Origin: DAMCAP01 sp032059445
Lineage (GTDB): Bacteria; Bacillota; Clostridia; Oscillospirales; Ruminococcaceae
Reading direction: 5' to 3'
DNA: 64,000 nucleotides
Assembly (NCBI GenBank): GCA_032059445.1
Contig: DAMCAP010000001.1
Location: 1-64,000, forward strand
Shown here: positions 51,990-61,509 of the stretch, piece by piece
Layout of the letters: each line of letters opens with the position of its first letter
Position numbering within the stretch: the first letter of the stretch is position 1
Made by a program: the position numbers and the translations under genes
Notes under the pieces: model-generated
Database searches by the model: none
What the model was told of the DNA's origin: nothing
The model's input: the letters and a program-made list of their open reading frames with translations, nothing else

Positions 51990-53309
51990 ATGTGGTCTGG
52001 TTCCAAAGCCTTTTTTCATAATATCAAGGGTAAGACTATCGGGGTCATCGGTATCGGCGTAAGCCATCGGGAGTTGATCTTTAAGCTGGCCAAATGCGGG
52101 GCTATCGTAACCCTACACGATAAACGCACAGCGGAGCAGCTGGGAGAGGATCTTGTTGCCAAGCTGAGCGCCGAGGGGATCGCCCTTTGCCTTGGAGAGA
52201 ATTATCTCGAGTGCTTAGATTCCGAGATCATCTTTCGCACGCCGGGGATGAATTTTTACTCCCCTGCCATCCAAGCTGCAATCGCCAAGGGCAGGATCGT
52301 AACCAGCGAGCTTGAGGTGTTTCTAGAGCTATGCCCCTGCAAAACCTACGGTGTAACAGGCTCCGATGGCAAGACCACCACCACCACCATCATCGCAAAG
52401 CTATTAGAGGCAGCCGGTAAAAAGGTACATCTGGGCGGCAACATCGGCAAGGCACTGCTCCCCATCCTCGATGAAGTAGAGGAGAGCGACGTAGCAGTTG
52501 TGGAGCTCTCCAGCTTCCAGCTGACCTCATTTCGTCATTCCCCCGATGTGTCGGTGATCACCAACATCGCCCCCAACCACCTGGATGTCCATAAAGATAT
52601 GCAGGAGTATATTGACGCAAAGAAAAACATCATCCTGCACCAGAGTGCTTTTGGCAGGGCGGTACTCTCTGCCGACAACAAGCTGACCGCTGATCTTGCT
52701 TCTTGTGTAAGGGGCAGGGCTCTTGGCTTCTCTCGCCACCAGCGACTGCAAAACGGCGCTTGGATGGACNNNNNNNNNNNNNNNNNNNNNNNNNNNNNNN
52801 NNNNNNNNNNNNNNNNNNNNNNNNNNNNNNNNNNNNNNNNNNNNNNNNNNNNGGCAAAGACTTTTAACGGTGTAGAGCACCGTATCGAGTATATCCGCAC
52901 GGTTGGTGGCGTAAAATGGTATAACGACTCCATCGCCACCTCTCCTACCAGAGTCATCGCGGGGCTACGCTCCTTTAATCAAAAAATTATCATCATTGCT
53001 GGTGGCTACGATAAGAAGATCCCCTTTGAGCCGATGGCTGCCGATGTGCTTGCCAAGGTAAAGGTGATGATCCTTGCCGGTACGACCGCCCCCAAGATTG
53101 AAGCTGCAATCACCTCTCACCCCGACTACCCTGAGAGCGGTTTGCGGATTATCCACGCGAAGGATATCCCCCATGCGGTAGAGCTGGCGGCCTCCGTCGC
53201 CGAAGCAGGAGATATTGTTTCGCTTTCTCCTGCCTGCGCCAGCTTCGATCAGTTCCCAAATTTCGAGGCTAGAGGCAATTATTTCAAAGAGCTTGTAAGC
53301 AAGCTATAG
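51990..53309 (+). CDS. murD: UDP-N-acetylmuramoylalanine--D-glutamate ligase (contains assembly gap)
   Basis: MurD adds D-glutamate to UDP-MurNAc-L-Ala in peptidoglycan synthesis. The ATP loop is YGVTGSDGKTTTTTIIAKLL, followed by VVELSSFQLTSF and NIAPNHLDVHKDMQEY with the carbamylated-lysine region, and after the gap FNGVEHRIEYI, WYNDSIATSPTR and SLSPACASFDQF. It is in frame across 83 N bases (52770-52852). The N-terminal Rossmann part is KTIGVIGIGVSHRELIFKLA. ATG 51990 follows GAGGTGAAAA. It is unusual in standing apart from a division and cell-wall cluster. A D-glutamate cyclase-like gene lies just upstream. Confidence 0.93.
   Translation: MWSGSKAFFHNIKGKTIGVIGIGVSHRELIFKLAKCGAIVTLHDKRTAEQLGEDLVAKLSAEGIALCLGENYLECLDSEIIFRTPGMNFYSPAIQAAIAKGRIVTSELEVFLELCPCKTYGVTGSDGKTTTTTIIAKLLEAAGKKVHLGGNIGKALLPILDEVEESDVAVVELSSFQLTSFRHSPDVSVITNIAPNHLDVHKDMQEYIDAKKNIILHQSAFGRAVLSADNKLTADLASCVRGRALGFSRHQRLQNGAWMDXXXXXXXXXXXXXXXXXXXXXXXXXXXXAKTFNGVEHRIEYIRTVGGVKWYNDSIATSPTRVIAGLRSFNQKIIIIAGGYDKKIPFEPMAADVLAKVKVMILAGTTAPKIEAAITSHPDYPESGLRIIHAKDIPHAVELAASVAEAGDIVSLSPACASFDQFPNFEARGNYFKELVSKL
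52770..52852. other. Assembly gap inside murD
   Basis: 83 N bases; the reading frame is kept, so the length is probably an estimate close to the truth. Confidence 0.95.
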
Positions 53310-53402
53310 TCCCATTACACCATTTGGCTTAGCTCGGCAGGCTGCGTGCTTCGATGGGCTAAGCCAATTTTGCCTGCCATCAACTTATATAGATAGGGCC
53401 AT

Positions 53403-54143
53403 ATGTTTAAAATTATAAACCCGCAAAATCAAGACATCATAGATATATACACCAAAAATGACCCCATTATGGGCTGTCGTATCGATACCCTTTATCAGTG
53501 CTATCAAAGTTACCCCGAAATTGCCCGCTTTTATACCAACGAAGAGGGTGGGCTACTCTGCACTTTGGGCAGCAGTATCTTCCTAAGCGGCAAAGTAGAT
53601 GGTGAGGAGCTTCGGGGCTTTGCAGATGTCTTTGGTTGCCGCAGCATCAGCGGAGCAAGCGGCGATTGGGAGCAAAGCTTTGCTGATTGCAGGATCCTGC
53701 GCACTCCAGTGATGACCTATCAAGGAGGTCTACCGCCAATCGACAGCTCCGATGCCGTCAACACCAATCCCCTGAGGCGACGGGTCTATGAGATCCTATG
53801 CTGCGATGCCTCCTTTGCAGCCTCTGTAGAAGACCTCCACTGGATCAGCGATGTAGCCACCCGCCAGCGCTTGGGGCTAACACGGCTCTATACCATCGGG
53901 GATCAAGCCACGGCAGGAGTGTATTTTTTGAGTGATCAGGTGGGGATCCTTGCTTCGGTAGCTACCCTCCCGCAAGCTAGGGGGCAGGGGCTTGCTTCCA
54001 CCTTGATCAATTTTATCACCGCAGAGCTGGTCAAAGAGTCGATCTTACCTGCCGTCATCTGCGGAGAAGACTCCCTAGAGAAATTTTACAATTCCCTTGG
54101 CTATCAGACTATTTACTCTCACAGCCATATTCTGTTACAATAA
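53403..54143 (+). CDS. GNAT N-acetyltransferase
   Basis: The last 90 residues of this 246-residue protein form a GNAT domain: VGILASVATLPQARGQGLAS holds the acetyl-CoA loop, followed by EDSLEKFYNSLGYQTIYS. The first 130 residues are family-specific, with GCRSISGASGDWEQSF. No clear partner or substrate. It starts 93 bp after murD with a weak ribosome site (TAGGGCCAT) and may be read from the same transcript. Confidence 0.75.
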   Translation: MFKIINPQNQDIIDIYTKNDPIMGCRIDTLYQCYQSYPEIARFYTNEEGGLLCTLGSSIFLSGKVDGEELRGFADVFGCRSISGASGDWEQSFADCRILRTPVMTYQGGLPPIDSSDAVNTNPLRRRVYEILCCDASFAASVEDLHWISDVATRQRLGLTRLYTIGDQATAGVYFLSDQVGILASVATLPQARGQGLASTLINFITAELVKESILPAVICGEDSLEKFYNSLGYQTIYSHSHILLQ

Positions 54144-54197
54144 TAAGTACGTATCGTTAATCAAGTAGTCAGGATCGTTGCCGCTGTGAGGTGCAAT

Positions 54198-54701
54198 ATG
54201 ATGGAGATATGGGATGTAGTCGACAAATTTGGAAACAAAACTGGTCGTACTATAAAAAAAGGGGAACCAATGCAAAAAGAAGATTACCATTTATCTGTAA
54301 GTGTATGGATCCAAAATGATAATGGTCAATTTTTAATCTCACAGAGGGTTCCTAAAAAAATTGCACCAAATATGTGGGAAACAACAGGAGGTTCTGCGAT
54401 AAGTGGAGAGGACAGCTTAACTGCCGCTTTGCGTGAAGCAAAAGAAGAATTGGGAGTATCTCTTCATCCACAAAACGGTAGTATATTCAAACGTTATACT
54501 TATCCCCACAGTAGCGGTGATGGAGCCGCTTACATTGAAGTATGGCTATTTAAGCAAAATATTGACATCAAAACAGTTGTTCTTCAAAAAGAGGAAACTT
54601 GCAATGTCGTTTGGGCAAGCAAAGGACAGATAAAGGAAATGATAAAAAATAGTACTTTTATTCACTTCGATTATATAGATGAGCTATTTAGTTTATTATA
54701 A
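54198..54701 (+). CDS. Nudix hydrolase
   Basis: The complete Nudix box GGSAISGEDSLTAALREAKEELGV (given as its key parts: G, E, REAKEELG) lies near residue 60-82 of a 167-residue protein. The N-terminal IWDVVDKFGNKTGRTIKKGE is typical of Nudix proteins related to isopentenyl-diphosphate isomerase and YfcD. Such enzymes hydrolyse nucleoside diphosphate-linked compounds, and the substrate is open. GAGGTG lies 5 nt before ATG 54198. The gene is distinctly more AT-rich than its neighbours, suggesting transfer. Confidence 0.85.
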   Translation: MMEIWDVVDKFGNKTGRTIKKGEPMQKEDYHLSVSVWIQNDNGQFLISQRVPKKIAPNMWETTGGSAISGEDSLTAALREAKEELGVSLHPQNGSIFKRYTYPHSSGDGAAYIEVWLFKQNIDIKTVVLQKEETCNVVWASKGQIKEMIKNSTFIHFDYIDELFSLL

Positions 54702-54745
54702 AGTTAGATGAGCATACAACCAAACCCACATTACAGGGAGGACCT

Positions 54746-54901
54746 ATGAAACACAGCAAAGCAAGACGAAATATCTGCCTGATCATCGCCATCCTGCTGA
54801 TTTTGGGCTTTATCGTGCCAGTGCTGATCAGCAGCGCTGCTACTCCTCGTGAGGCTGCCAGCTCTTTTACAGTCACAAGTAGCCTGAAACAAACTGCCTA
54901 G
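54746..54901 (+). CDS. Small single-pass membrane peptide, 51 aa
   Basis: A short ORF behind a strong AGGGAGGACC site starts at ATG 54746. It has a basic N-terminus (MKHSKARRN), one hydrophobic segment (ICLIIAILLILGFIVPVLI) and a short polar tail. It could be a membrane peptide or a secreted peptide precursor with a cleavable signal. It lies between the Nudix gene and glmU. No family was recognised. Confidence 0.55.
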   Translation: MKHSKARRNICLIIAILLILGFIVPVLISSAATPREAASSFTVTSSLKQTA

Positions 54902-55047
54902 ATGCATGCTGACCATTAACTGCCGCTCAGTCGGCTAAAAGTTGCGGTAAAGCAGTGCTTAATATAAATATACAACCCTGTCCAATACCTACCTGTGAGG
55001 GCAAAGGGTCAAAATCATCACGCCCCACAGGGGCAAAGGGAGGCTCT

Positions 55048-56535
55048 ATGAATACTGCGATATCTGCTACGGCTGCCATTATCCTTGGCGCCGGTAACGG
55101 CAAACGAATGAAATCCAACTACCCCAAGGTACTGTGCGAGGTACTGGGTAAGCCGATGATCCTGTGGGTCACCGATAGCTGTGCCAAGGCAGGCATAGCA
55201 GTACATAACACCTGCGTGGTAATCTCAGATGACTGCGGCAATCTGCCCGAGGTGCTCCCCCAGGGAGTAGTCACCCGTGTACAGCATCAAAGGCTGGGCA
55301 CTGGTCATGCTGTGATGAGCGCACTTGACTTCATCGCGCAGAGTGAAATCAGTGATCTGCTGGTACTCTATGGTGATACCCCTTTCGTAGACCAGACTAC
55401 CATGGAGAGCTCCTATGCCTTCCACAAAGCCCACGGCAACCATACCACCGTCATCACCGCCCATCTTACTAATCCCGACCGCTACGGCAGGATCCTGCGA
55501 GAAGAGGGCAAATTCCAGCGGATTGTGGAGTATACCGACGCAAACGAAGCCCAGAGAGCCATCACTGAGATTAACTCGGGCATCTACTGGTTTGATAAAG
55601 AAATCCTCCTAGCAACACTTCCTCTGCTAAAGCCCGCCAATGCCCAAGGTGAGCTCTACTTAACCGATACCATCGAGCTTGCCCTTGGCATGGGTAAGCA
55701 GGTAGAGGGCTACATCAGCTCCGATAGCTATGTAGTACAGGGCGCTAATAACCGCAAAGGCCTTGCCGAGCTCAACCACATGGCAAGGGAGCGTATCCTT
55801 GATGCGCTTTATGAGCAGGGAGTCAACATCCCGATCAGCGAGGGGGTCATGATCTCCCCCGATACCGTCATCGACAGCGACACCACCATCAGCCCCTGTG
55901 TCAGCATCCTGGGTAGTAGTACCATCGGCAGCGACTGCCAGATCGGGCAGTCCACCCTAATATCGGGCAGCAAAATCGGTAACAACTGCTGTATAGGCAG
56001 CGCTGTAACCATCATCAATAGCCAGATCGGCGATCATGTAAGCATCACCAGCGGCTCTTATATCGAGAACGCTATCATCGGCGAGGGTTGCCAGATCCAA
56101 AGCTCGGTGATCAAGGACTCCACCGTGGGGAAAGAAGTACGAGTAGGCCCCTATGCCCAGCTTCGCCCCGGCTCCAAGCTGGCAGATAAGGTCAAGATCG
56201 GCAACTTCGTAGAGGTTAAAAACTCTGTACTGGGCGAAAAAACCTCCGTCGCTCACCTTAGCTATATTGGCGACAGCGATGTGGGTGCTCGGGTCAACTT
56301 CGGCTGTGGTACCGTCATCGTCAACTACGACGGCTACAAAAAATCCCGCACCACCATCGGCGACGATGTGTTTATCGGCTGTAACTCTAACCTAATCGCC
56401 CCCGTCACTCTAGAGGATGACTGCTATGTAGCTGCTGCCACCACCGTCACCCAGACGGTACCCACCAATGCCATGGCAATCGGCAGAGTACGGCAGGAAA
56501 ATAAACTTGGCTACAAGCTAAAGTTTAAAAAATAA
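55048..56535 (+). CDS. glmU: Bifunctional UDP-GlcNAc pyrophosphorylase / GlcN-1-P acetyltransferase
   Basis: GlmU acetylates glucosamine-1-phosphate and then makes UDP-GlcNAc for wall synthesis. The N-terminal pyrophosphorylase has IILGAGNGKRMKSNYPKVL and LYGDTPFVD. The C-terminal half is a left-handed beta helix of hexapeptide repeats ending in GCGTVIVNYDGYKKSRTTIG and GCNSNLIAPVTL. At 495 residues from ATG 55048 (GGGAGG ahead) it is somewhat longer than the usual 450-460. Gene order glmU-pth-mfd is conserved in Firmicutes, though prs is missing between them. Confidence 0.95.
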   Translation: MNTAISATAAIILGAGNGKRMKSNYPKVLCEVLGKPMILWVTDSCAKAGIAVHNTCVVISDDCGNLPEVLPQGVVTRVQHQRLGTGHAVMSALDFIAQSEISDLLVLYGDTPFVDQTTMESSYAFHKAHGNHTTVITAHLTNPDRYGRILREEGKFQRIVEYTDANEAQRAITEINSGIYWFDKEILLATLPLLKPANAQGELYLTDTIELALGMGKQVEGYISSDSYVVQGANNRKGLAELNHMARERILDALYEQGVNIPISEGVMISPDTVIDSDTTISPCVSILGSSTIGSDCQIGQSTLISGSKIGNNCCIGSAVTIINSQIGDHVSITSGSYIENAIIGEGCQIQSSVIKDSTVGKEVRVGPYAQLRPGSKLADKVKIGNFVEVKNSVLGEKTSVAHLSYIGDSDVGARVNFGCGTVIVNYDGYKKSRTTIGDDVFIGCNSNLIAPVTLEDDCYVAAATTVTQTVPTNAMAIGRVRQENKLGYKLKFKK

Positions 56536-56570
56536 GATTACATAATCATAAGCCAATAGCAAGGAGCACC

Positions 56571-57194
56571 ATGGATATATTTGATCTTTTTAAGAAGCTA
56601 GAGAAGCCCGCCCCTACAGGACCTGTAGAGTATATCGTAGTTGGTCTGGGCAATCCCGGCAAGGATTATCAATACCCCTGCCACAATGCTGGGTTTTTGG
56701 CAGTGGATCACATCGCCGAAAAATTAGGCTTTAAGGTAGACAAAATCCGCTTTAAATCCCTCTGCGGAGAAGCTATGATTAGGTCTAAGCGAGTGCTGTT
56801 TCTAAAGCCCTCTACCTACATGAATCTTTCGGGCCAAGCGGTCACCGAGGCAATGGCATTTTATAAGGTTCCTACCACCAACGTCATCGTGATCTTCGAC
56901 GATGTTTCGCTGGATGTAGGTAGGCTTCGCATCCGCGCTAAGGGCTCCGACGGCGGTCACAACGGCATAAAGAATATCATCTACCTCACCGCAAAGGATG
57001 ACTTCCCCCGCATTAAGCTGGGAGTCGGCGGCAAGCCCCACCCCGACTACGACATGGCTGACTGGGTGCTCTCGCGCTTTAGCGATGAAGAGATGAAAGC
57101 CCTCGGCCAGTGCATCCAAAAAACCCCCGACATCCTCGACGCCATCATCGGTGGCTCGGTGGCAGATGCCATGAATCAGTTTAACTCCAAGTAG
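56571..57194 (+). CDS. pth: Peptidyl-tRNA hydrolase
   Basis: Pth recycles tRNA from prematurely released peptidyl-tRNA. Its 207 residues contain VVGLGNPGKDYQYPCHNAGF with the catalytic histidine, FLKPSTYMNLSGQAV and IFDDVSLDVGRLRIRAKGSD followed by GGHNGIKNI. The first 18 residues (MDIFDLFKKLEKPAPTGP) are a short extension. It lies 36 bp after glmU and 138 bp before mfd. Confidence 0.96.
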   Translation: MDIFDLFKKLEKPAPTGPVEYIVVGLGNPGKDYQYPCHNAGFLAVDHIAEKLGFKVDKIRFKSLCGEAMIRSKRVLFLKPSTYMNLSGQAVTEAMAFYKVPTTNVIVIFDDVSLDVGRLRIRAKGSDGGHNGIKNIIYLTAKDDFPRIKLGVGGKPHPDYDMADWVLSRFSDEEMKALGQCIQKTPDILDAIIGGSVADAMNQFNSK

Positions 57195-57242
57195 GAAAAA
57201 GGCATTTACCAAGTCTGTGTGTACTATATTCGTATTTTTACC

Positions 57243-57262
57243 GGGTGGATGTATATCCACCC
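57243..57262 (+). terminator. Hairpin between pth and mfd
   Basis: A perfect 8-bp stem (57243-57250 with 57255-57262) has a GTAT loop. TTTTTT comes only some 17 nt later, so it may be a weak terminator. Confidence 0.4.
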
Positions 57263-57332
57263 CTTTGGTGCTTGCGGTTTTTTCGACTTTTGACTGTATA
57301 GCCCAGAGCTTTTAGATAAAGGAGGTGCCTTT

Positions 57333-60300
57333 TTGCGTTTATCAGGCCCAATGCTCTCCCTCGATTCCTTCAAAGAGCTTTACGGCGCTGTCTTAGCGGG
57401 TAAAAGCCCTGTCCTCGCCACCAATTTGTCCTTGATCCACAAGGCCCATCTGACAGCCGCCCTCTCCGATAAGCTAAACTCCAATATTTTAGTCCTTACT
57501 CCCGACGAGCCCAGCGCTGTGCGGATGTGTGAGGACATCAATGCATTTTATGATACTCCCAAAGCCCTGCATCTGCCCGCCAAGGAGATGATGCTGCGCA
57601 GTACTGCTGCCACTTCAAGGGAGTATGAGCACACCCGCATCAGCATCCTTGCCCAGATGGCACAAAAAGGCAAGCTGGTCGTAGCATCTGCCGAGTCGGT
57701 ACTCAGCTATACCATCAGCCCCGAAGCACTGGTGCAAAACAGCTTTTTGCTTAAGGGCAGCTTTAGCGGCGGCCCCGAGCTACTGGTGCAGAAACTGGTG
57801 CAGGCAGGCTACCACCGCACCGAGCAGGTAGAGGGTATGTGTACCTTTGCCCGCAGGGGCGGCATTGTTGACTTCTTCTCTCCCACCCTACCTGAGCCCT
57901 GCCGTGTGGAATTCTGGGGAGATGAAATCGACAGCATCGCTATGTTTTCCATCGAGAGTCAGCGCAGGACTACCCCCATCGATGAGCTGATCATCACTCC
58001 TGCTAGAGAATCTCTCCCCCCAGCCGACGGTGGCATAGAGCTGATCCAAACTGCTCTAAAAAACCTAAAAAAAAGCTCTCCTGCCAGAGAAACTCTGCAA
58101 AATGAGCTACTGCGGATCGAATCTGATCTGGGGCTAAGTAACCCCGACCGCCTCTTACCAATTCTGTACGAGCGCCCCTACACCGCGCTCGATCACCTAG
58201 GTGACGGTATGATTTTGGTCAGCGATATTGCAGCAATCCGTGACACCCTCAAGAATCTCCTCTGGCAGCTAGGGGAAGATATCATCCCCCTCATGGAGGA
58301 GGGGCTTTGCTTTGAGGGCTGCAACAAATATAGTGAAGACTTTGACCACCTGCTACGGCAGCTGGAAACCCGCAGATCGGTGGTCATGGAGAATTTTGTC
58401 CGAACCATACAGGGCTTTCAGCCTAAATATATTGCCAACTTTACCGCCCTCGCCCTTGCTCCTTGGAGCGGGGAGCTGCAAAATCTGGTAGAGGAGCTGC
58501 GCTCCTATGTAAGAAACGGCTACCACATCGTGGTGATGAGCCCCACCCAGCGCGGCGCCGAAACGCTGGTCAGCGACCTGATTACCGAGGGCTTTGGGGC
58601 AACCTTTAAGCATATGCCCACCACTGCGCCGGGTACAGTATGTGTCACCGACATGACCCTCAGCTCGGGGCTGGAGTACCCCGCCATCAAGTTTGTGGCG
58701 ATCACCCACAGTCGCCCCAACCCTCGCCCTCCCCGTAAGCTCAAGAAGCCTGCCGCTGCCGACGCCATCCGCTCTCTGACCGATCTGGAGGCAGGTAACT
58801 ATGTGGTGCACGCCACCCACGGTATCGGTGTCTTTGACGGCATCGTCAAGCGAGAGATGCAAGGGGTCATCAAGGATTATATCAAAATCCGCTATCGGGG
58901 CGCCGACACGCTCTTTGTGCCGGTGACCCAGCTGGATATGGTTTCAAAGTACATCGGCAAAAATGATGATGGCATTGTAAAGGTAGCGAAGCTTGGCGGT
59001 ACCGAGTGGCAAAAAACAAAGCAACGGGTACGTTCGGCAGTAGCCGACATCGCCAAAGAGCTGATCGAGCTTTACAAAAAGCGCCTTGCTGCCAAGGGCT
59101 ATGCATTTAGCACCGATTGTGACTGGCAGCGTGATTTTGAGCTGCGCTTCCCCTACAACGAAACAGACGATCAGCTTCGCTGCATCAGCGAGGTCAAGGC
59201 AGATATGGAGAGCCCCCGCCCCATGGATCGCCTCCTCTGCGGCGACGTAGGCTTCGGCAAAACCGAGGTAGCCATCCGTGCTGCCTTTAAATGTGTGATG
59301 GATGATAAGCAGTGCGCCGTGCTGGTGCCTACTACCATTCTGGCGTGGCAGCATTATCAAAATTTCCTCCAGCGGATGGAGGGCTTCCCGATCAAGATAG
59401 AGCTTTTATCCCGATTCCGCACTCCCAAGCAGCAGACCGAAATCATCCGTGAGATCGGTAGTGGCGTAGTCAACATCGCGATCGGCACCCACCGCCTCCT
59501 CTCTAAGGATGTAAAGTTTAAGGACCTTGGGCTCTGCATCATCGACGAGGAGCAGCGCTTTGGCGTCGCCCATAAGGAGCGCTTTAAAGAGATCAAAAAC
59601 TCCGTCGACGTGCTGACCCTCTCCGCCACCCCCATCCCTCGCACACTCAATATGGCAATGAGCCAGATACGTGATATGTCCCTCATCGAGGAGCCTCCAG
59701 TTGACCGCCACCCCGTCACCACCTATGTATTGGAGCACGACACCGCTGTCGTCGGCGAGGGTATCCGCCGTGAGCTCCGCAGGGGCGGGCAGGTGTTTTA
59801 CCTCCACAACCGTGTCGATACCATCGACGGTTGTGCCTCACGCCTCATGGAGCAGTTCCCAGAAGCACGCATCGTTACCGCCCACGGGCAGATGGGTGAG
59901 GAGCAGCTTTCTAAGGTATGGCAGGGCCTGATGGATCGAGAGATCGACATCCTAGTCTGCACCACCATCATCGAAACAGGTGTAGACGTCGCCAACTGCA
60001 ACACCCTCATTATCGAAGAAGCCGACCGTATGGGCCTCAGCCAGCTATACCAGCTTAGAGGGCGTGTGGGCCGCTCCAATCGCAGAGCATATGCCTACCT
60101 GACCTTCCGCCCTGCCAAGGTATTAACCGAAATCGCTACCAAGCGCTTGCTCGCCATCAAGGAGATGACCTCCTTCGGCTCGGGCTTCCGCATCGCTATG
60201 CGTGATATGGAGCTGAGAGGTGCGGGCAATATTTTGGGTGCCCAGCAGCACGGGCATATGGAGGCGGTGGGCTATGAAATGTACCTGCGTCTGCTTGCTG

Positions 60301-60788
60301 AAGCAGTGGCAGAGCAGCAGGGCAACCCCCTCACCGACACCACCGAATGCACCGTCGACATCCAGATCAATGCTTATATCCCCTCAGAGTATATCGAAAA
60401 CCTCTCTCAGCGCCTGGATATTTATAAAAAAATCGCCGCAGTCACCACCCCACAAGAAGCTGAGGATGTGCTGGACGAAATGATCGATCGCTTCGGTGAT
60501 CCGCCTCAAAGTGCCCTTGGTCTGGTAGAGGTAGCGCTGGTGCGAAATACCGCTGCATCCCTGGGCATCAAGGAGATCAGCCAGCGTGAGGATAAAATCC
60601 TCCTCTACTGCCAGCAGATTGACCCTACCATCACCGCCCATCTGGCATCCACGCTCAAAGGTCGGGTGCTGGTAAGCGCAGGCCACAAGCCCTATATCTC
60701 GGTAAAGCTAAAGGGCGACCCTATCAGTACCATTAAAGAGACCCTCAGCGTAATGTCACAGGCAAAAGAACCCAAAAATCAGGCTTAA
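57333..60788 (+). CDS. mfd: Transcription-repair coupling factor
   Basis: Mfd displaces RNA polymerase stalled at lesions and recruits UvrA. The 1151-residue protein has the UvrB-like N-terminus (GYHRTEQVEGMCTFARRGGI), the CarD-like RNA polymerase-interacting domain (LEAGNYVVHATHGIGVFDGI), a RecG-type motor with CGDVGFGKTEVAIRAAFK, LCIIDEEQRFGV and LSATPIPRTLNMA, and the TRCF C-terminal domain. The start is TTG 57333: AAAGGAGGTG lies five nt ahead, whereas the next ATG is 18 bp too far. Confidence 0.97.
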   Translation: MRLSGPMLSLDSFKELYGAVLAGKSPVLATNLSLIHKAHLTAALSDKLNSNILVLTPDEPSAVRMCEDINAFYDTPKALHLPAKEMMLRSTAATSREYEHTRISILAQMAQKGKLVVASAESVLSYTISPEALVQNSFLLKGSFSGGPELLVQKLVQAGYHRTEQVEGMCTFARRGGIVDFFSPTLPEPCRVEFWGDEIDSIAMFSIESQRRTTPIDELIITPARESLPPADGGIELIQTALKNLKKSSPARETLQNELLRIESDLGLSNPDRLLPILYERPYTALDHLGDGMILVSDIAAIRDTLKNLLWQLGEDIIPLMEEGLCFEGCNKYSEDFDHLLRQLETRRSVVMENFVRTIQGFQPKYIANFTALALAPWSGELQNLVEELRSYVRNGYHIVVMSPTQRGAETLVSDLITEGFGATFKHMPTTAPGTVCVTDMTLSSGLEYPAIKFVAITHSRPNPRPPRKLKKPAAADAIRSLTDLEAGNYVVHATHGIGVFDGIVKREMQGVIKDYIKIRYRGADTLFVPVTQLDMVSKYIGKNDDGIVKVAKLGGTEWQKTKQRVRSAVADIAKELIELYKKRLAAKGYAFSTDCDWQRDFELRFPYNETDDQLRCISEVKADMESPRPMDRLLCGDVGFGKTEVAIRAAFKCVMDDKQCAVLVPTTILAWQHYQNFLQRMEGFPIKIELLSRFRTPKQQTEIIREIGSGVVNIAIGTHRLLSKDVKFKDLGLCIIDEEQRFGVAHKERFKEIKNSVDVLTLSATPIPRTLNMAMSQIRDMSLIEEPPVDRHPVTTYVLEHDTAVVGEGIRRELRRGGQVFYLHNRVDTIDGCASRLMEQFPEARIVTAHGQMGEEQLSKVWQGLMDREIDILVCTTIIETGVDVANCNTLIIEEADRMGLSQLYQLRGRVGRSNRRAYAYLTFRPAKVLTEIATKRLLAIKEMTSFGSGFRIAMRDMELRGAGNILGAQQHGHMEAVGYEMYLRLLAEAVAEQQGNPLTDTTECTVDIQINAYIPSEYIENLSQRLDIYKKIAAVTTPQEAEDVLDEMIDRFGDPPQSALGLVEVALVRNTAASLGIKEISQREDKILLYCQQIDPTITAHLASTLKGRVLVSAGHKPYISVKLKGDPISTIKETLSVMSQAKEPKNQA

Positions 60789-60801
60789 ATTCTTTTCTTT
60801 T

Positions 60802-60857
60802 GGGTATAGCTATGGTATAATAATGCAAAAGATCATTAATACCATAGCTATTTACCC
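60802..60857. repeat. Long inverted repeat after mfd
   Basis: GGGTATAGCTATGGTAT (60802-60818) pairs with 60839-60857, with two bases bulged in the right arm. The left arm and loop contain TATAAT. It may end mfd transcription, though no long T-run follows. Confidence 0.6.
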
Positions 60858-61509
60858 ATCTATAAAGTGATTTGCGCAACTGGATGACGCCCTATTTTAC
60901 AAGCAATAAAAATAGGGCGAAGGGTGCTCCAATGGGGGATCGCATTGCCTCCCCACGAGCCAAGCCTTAACGAATTGCGCTGCGCAGCCTACGGGGCTGC
61001 TAGCGATAACCATGCCAAGGACTTGCTACAGGGAGCCTACGGCGTATTTTATTGCCTGTGGCAAAGAATCGCATCTCCATGCCGTTAGACCTAACAGGCA
61101 CTCTATTCACACAATAGCTTGCCGTGGTTGTCGCTGATAAACCAGCCTCAACTAAAGATTTTGTCGGTGGGTTAAGGGCATAGCTTAGGTGTTTTTCCAT
61201 CCATTTTTCTCTTCCATTTATAATGGAGTGCCCGCGCGGCATAAGCCCATCCATCAGACCACGAAGCGTGACTCAATTATGGTATCAGGTCTTTTGTACC
61301 TTACCTAGGGCGATGGGCTATACCCTATCATCGGCAGCATAAGCAGGCGTTTACGTGCATCGCTGGGCTGTGCAGCGTAATCCGTACCCACCTAACCTCT
61401 CGGAGCGTAAGAAGAGTGGATTTTAGACCTTTCCTTATACTAATGCACATTTATCTTTCATGATACCGGCAGCTTTCATTCTAATACATTACACGAAGGA
61501 GCTACCCAT
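60858..61509. other. Intergenic region between mfd and the NERD gene
   Basis: About 650 bp without a supportable gene. It contains a diverged copy of the intergenic repeat (about 61010-61190) and a ribosome site GAAGGAG at 61496. Confidence 0.5.
61010..61190 (+). repeat. Diverged copy of the intergenic repeat
   Basis: It shares GAGCCTACGGCG.ATTTTA (compare GAGCCTGCGGCGCATTTTA), ATCTCCATGCCGTTAG and GGGTTAAGGGC with the units at 41216, in the same order and strand. Confidence 0.6.
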
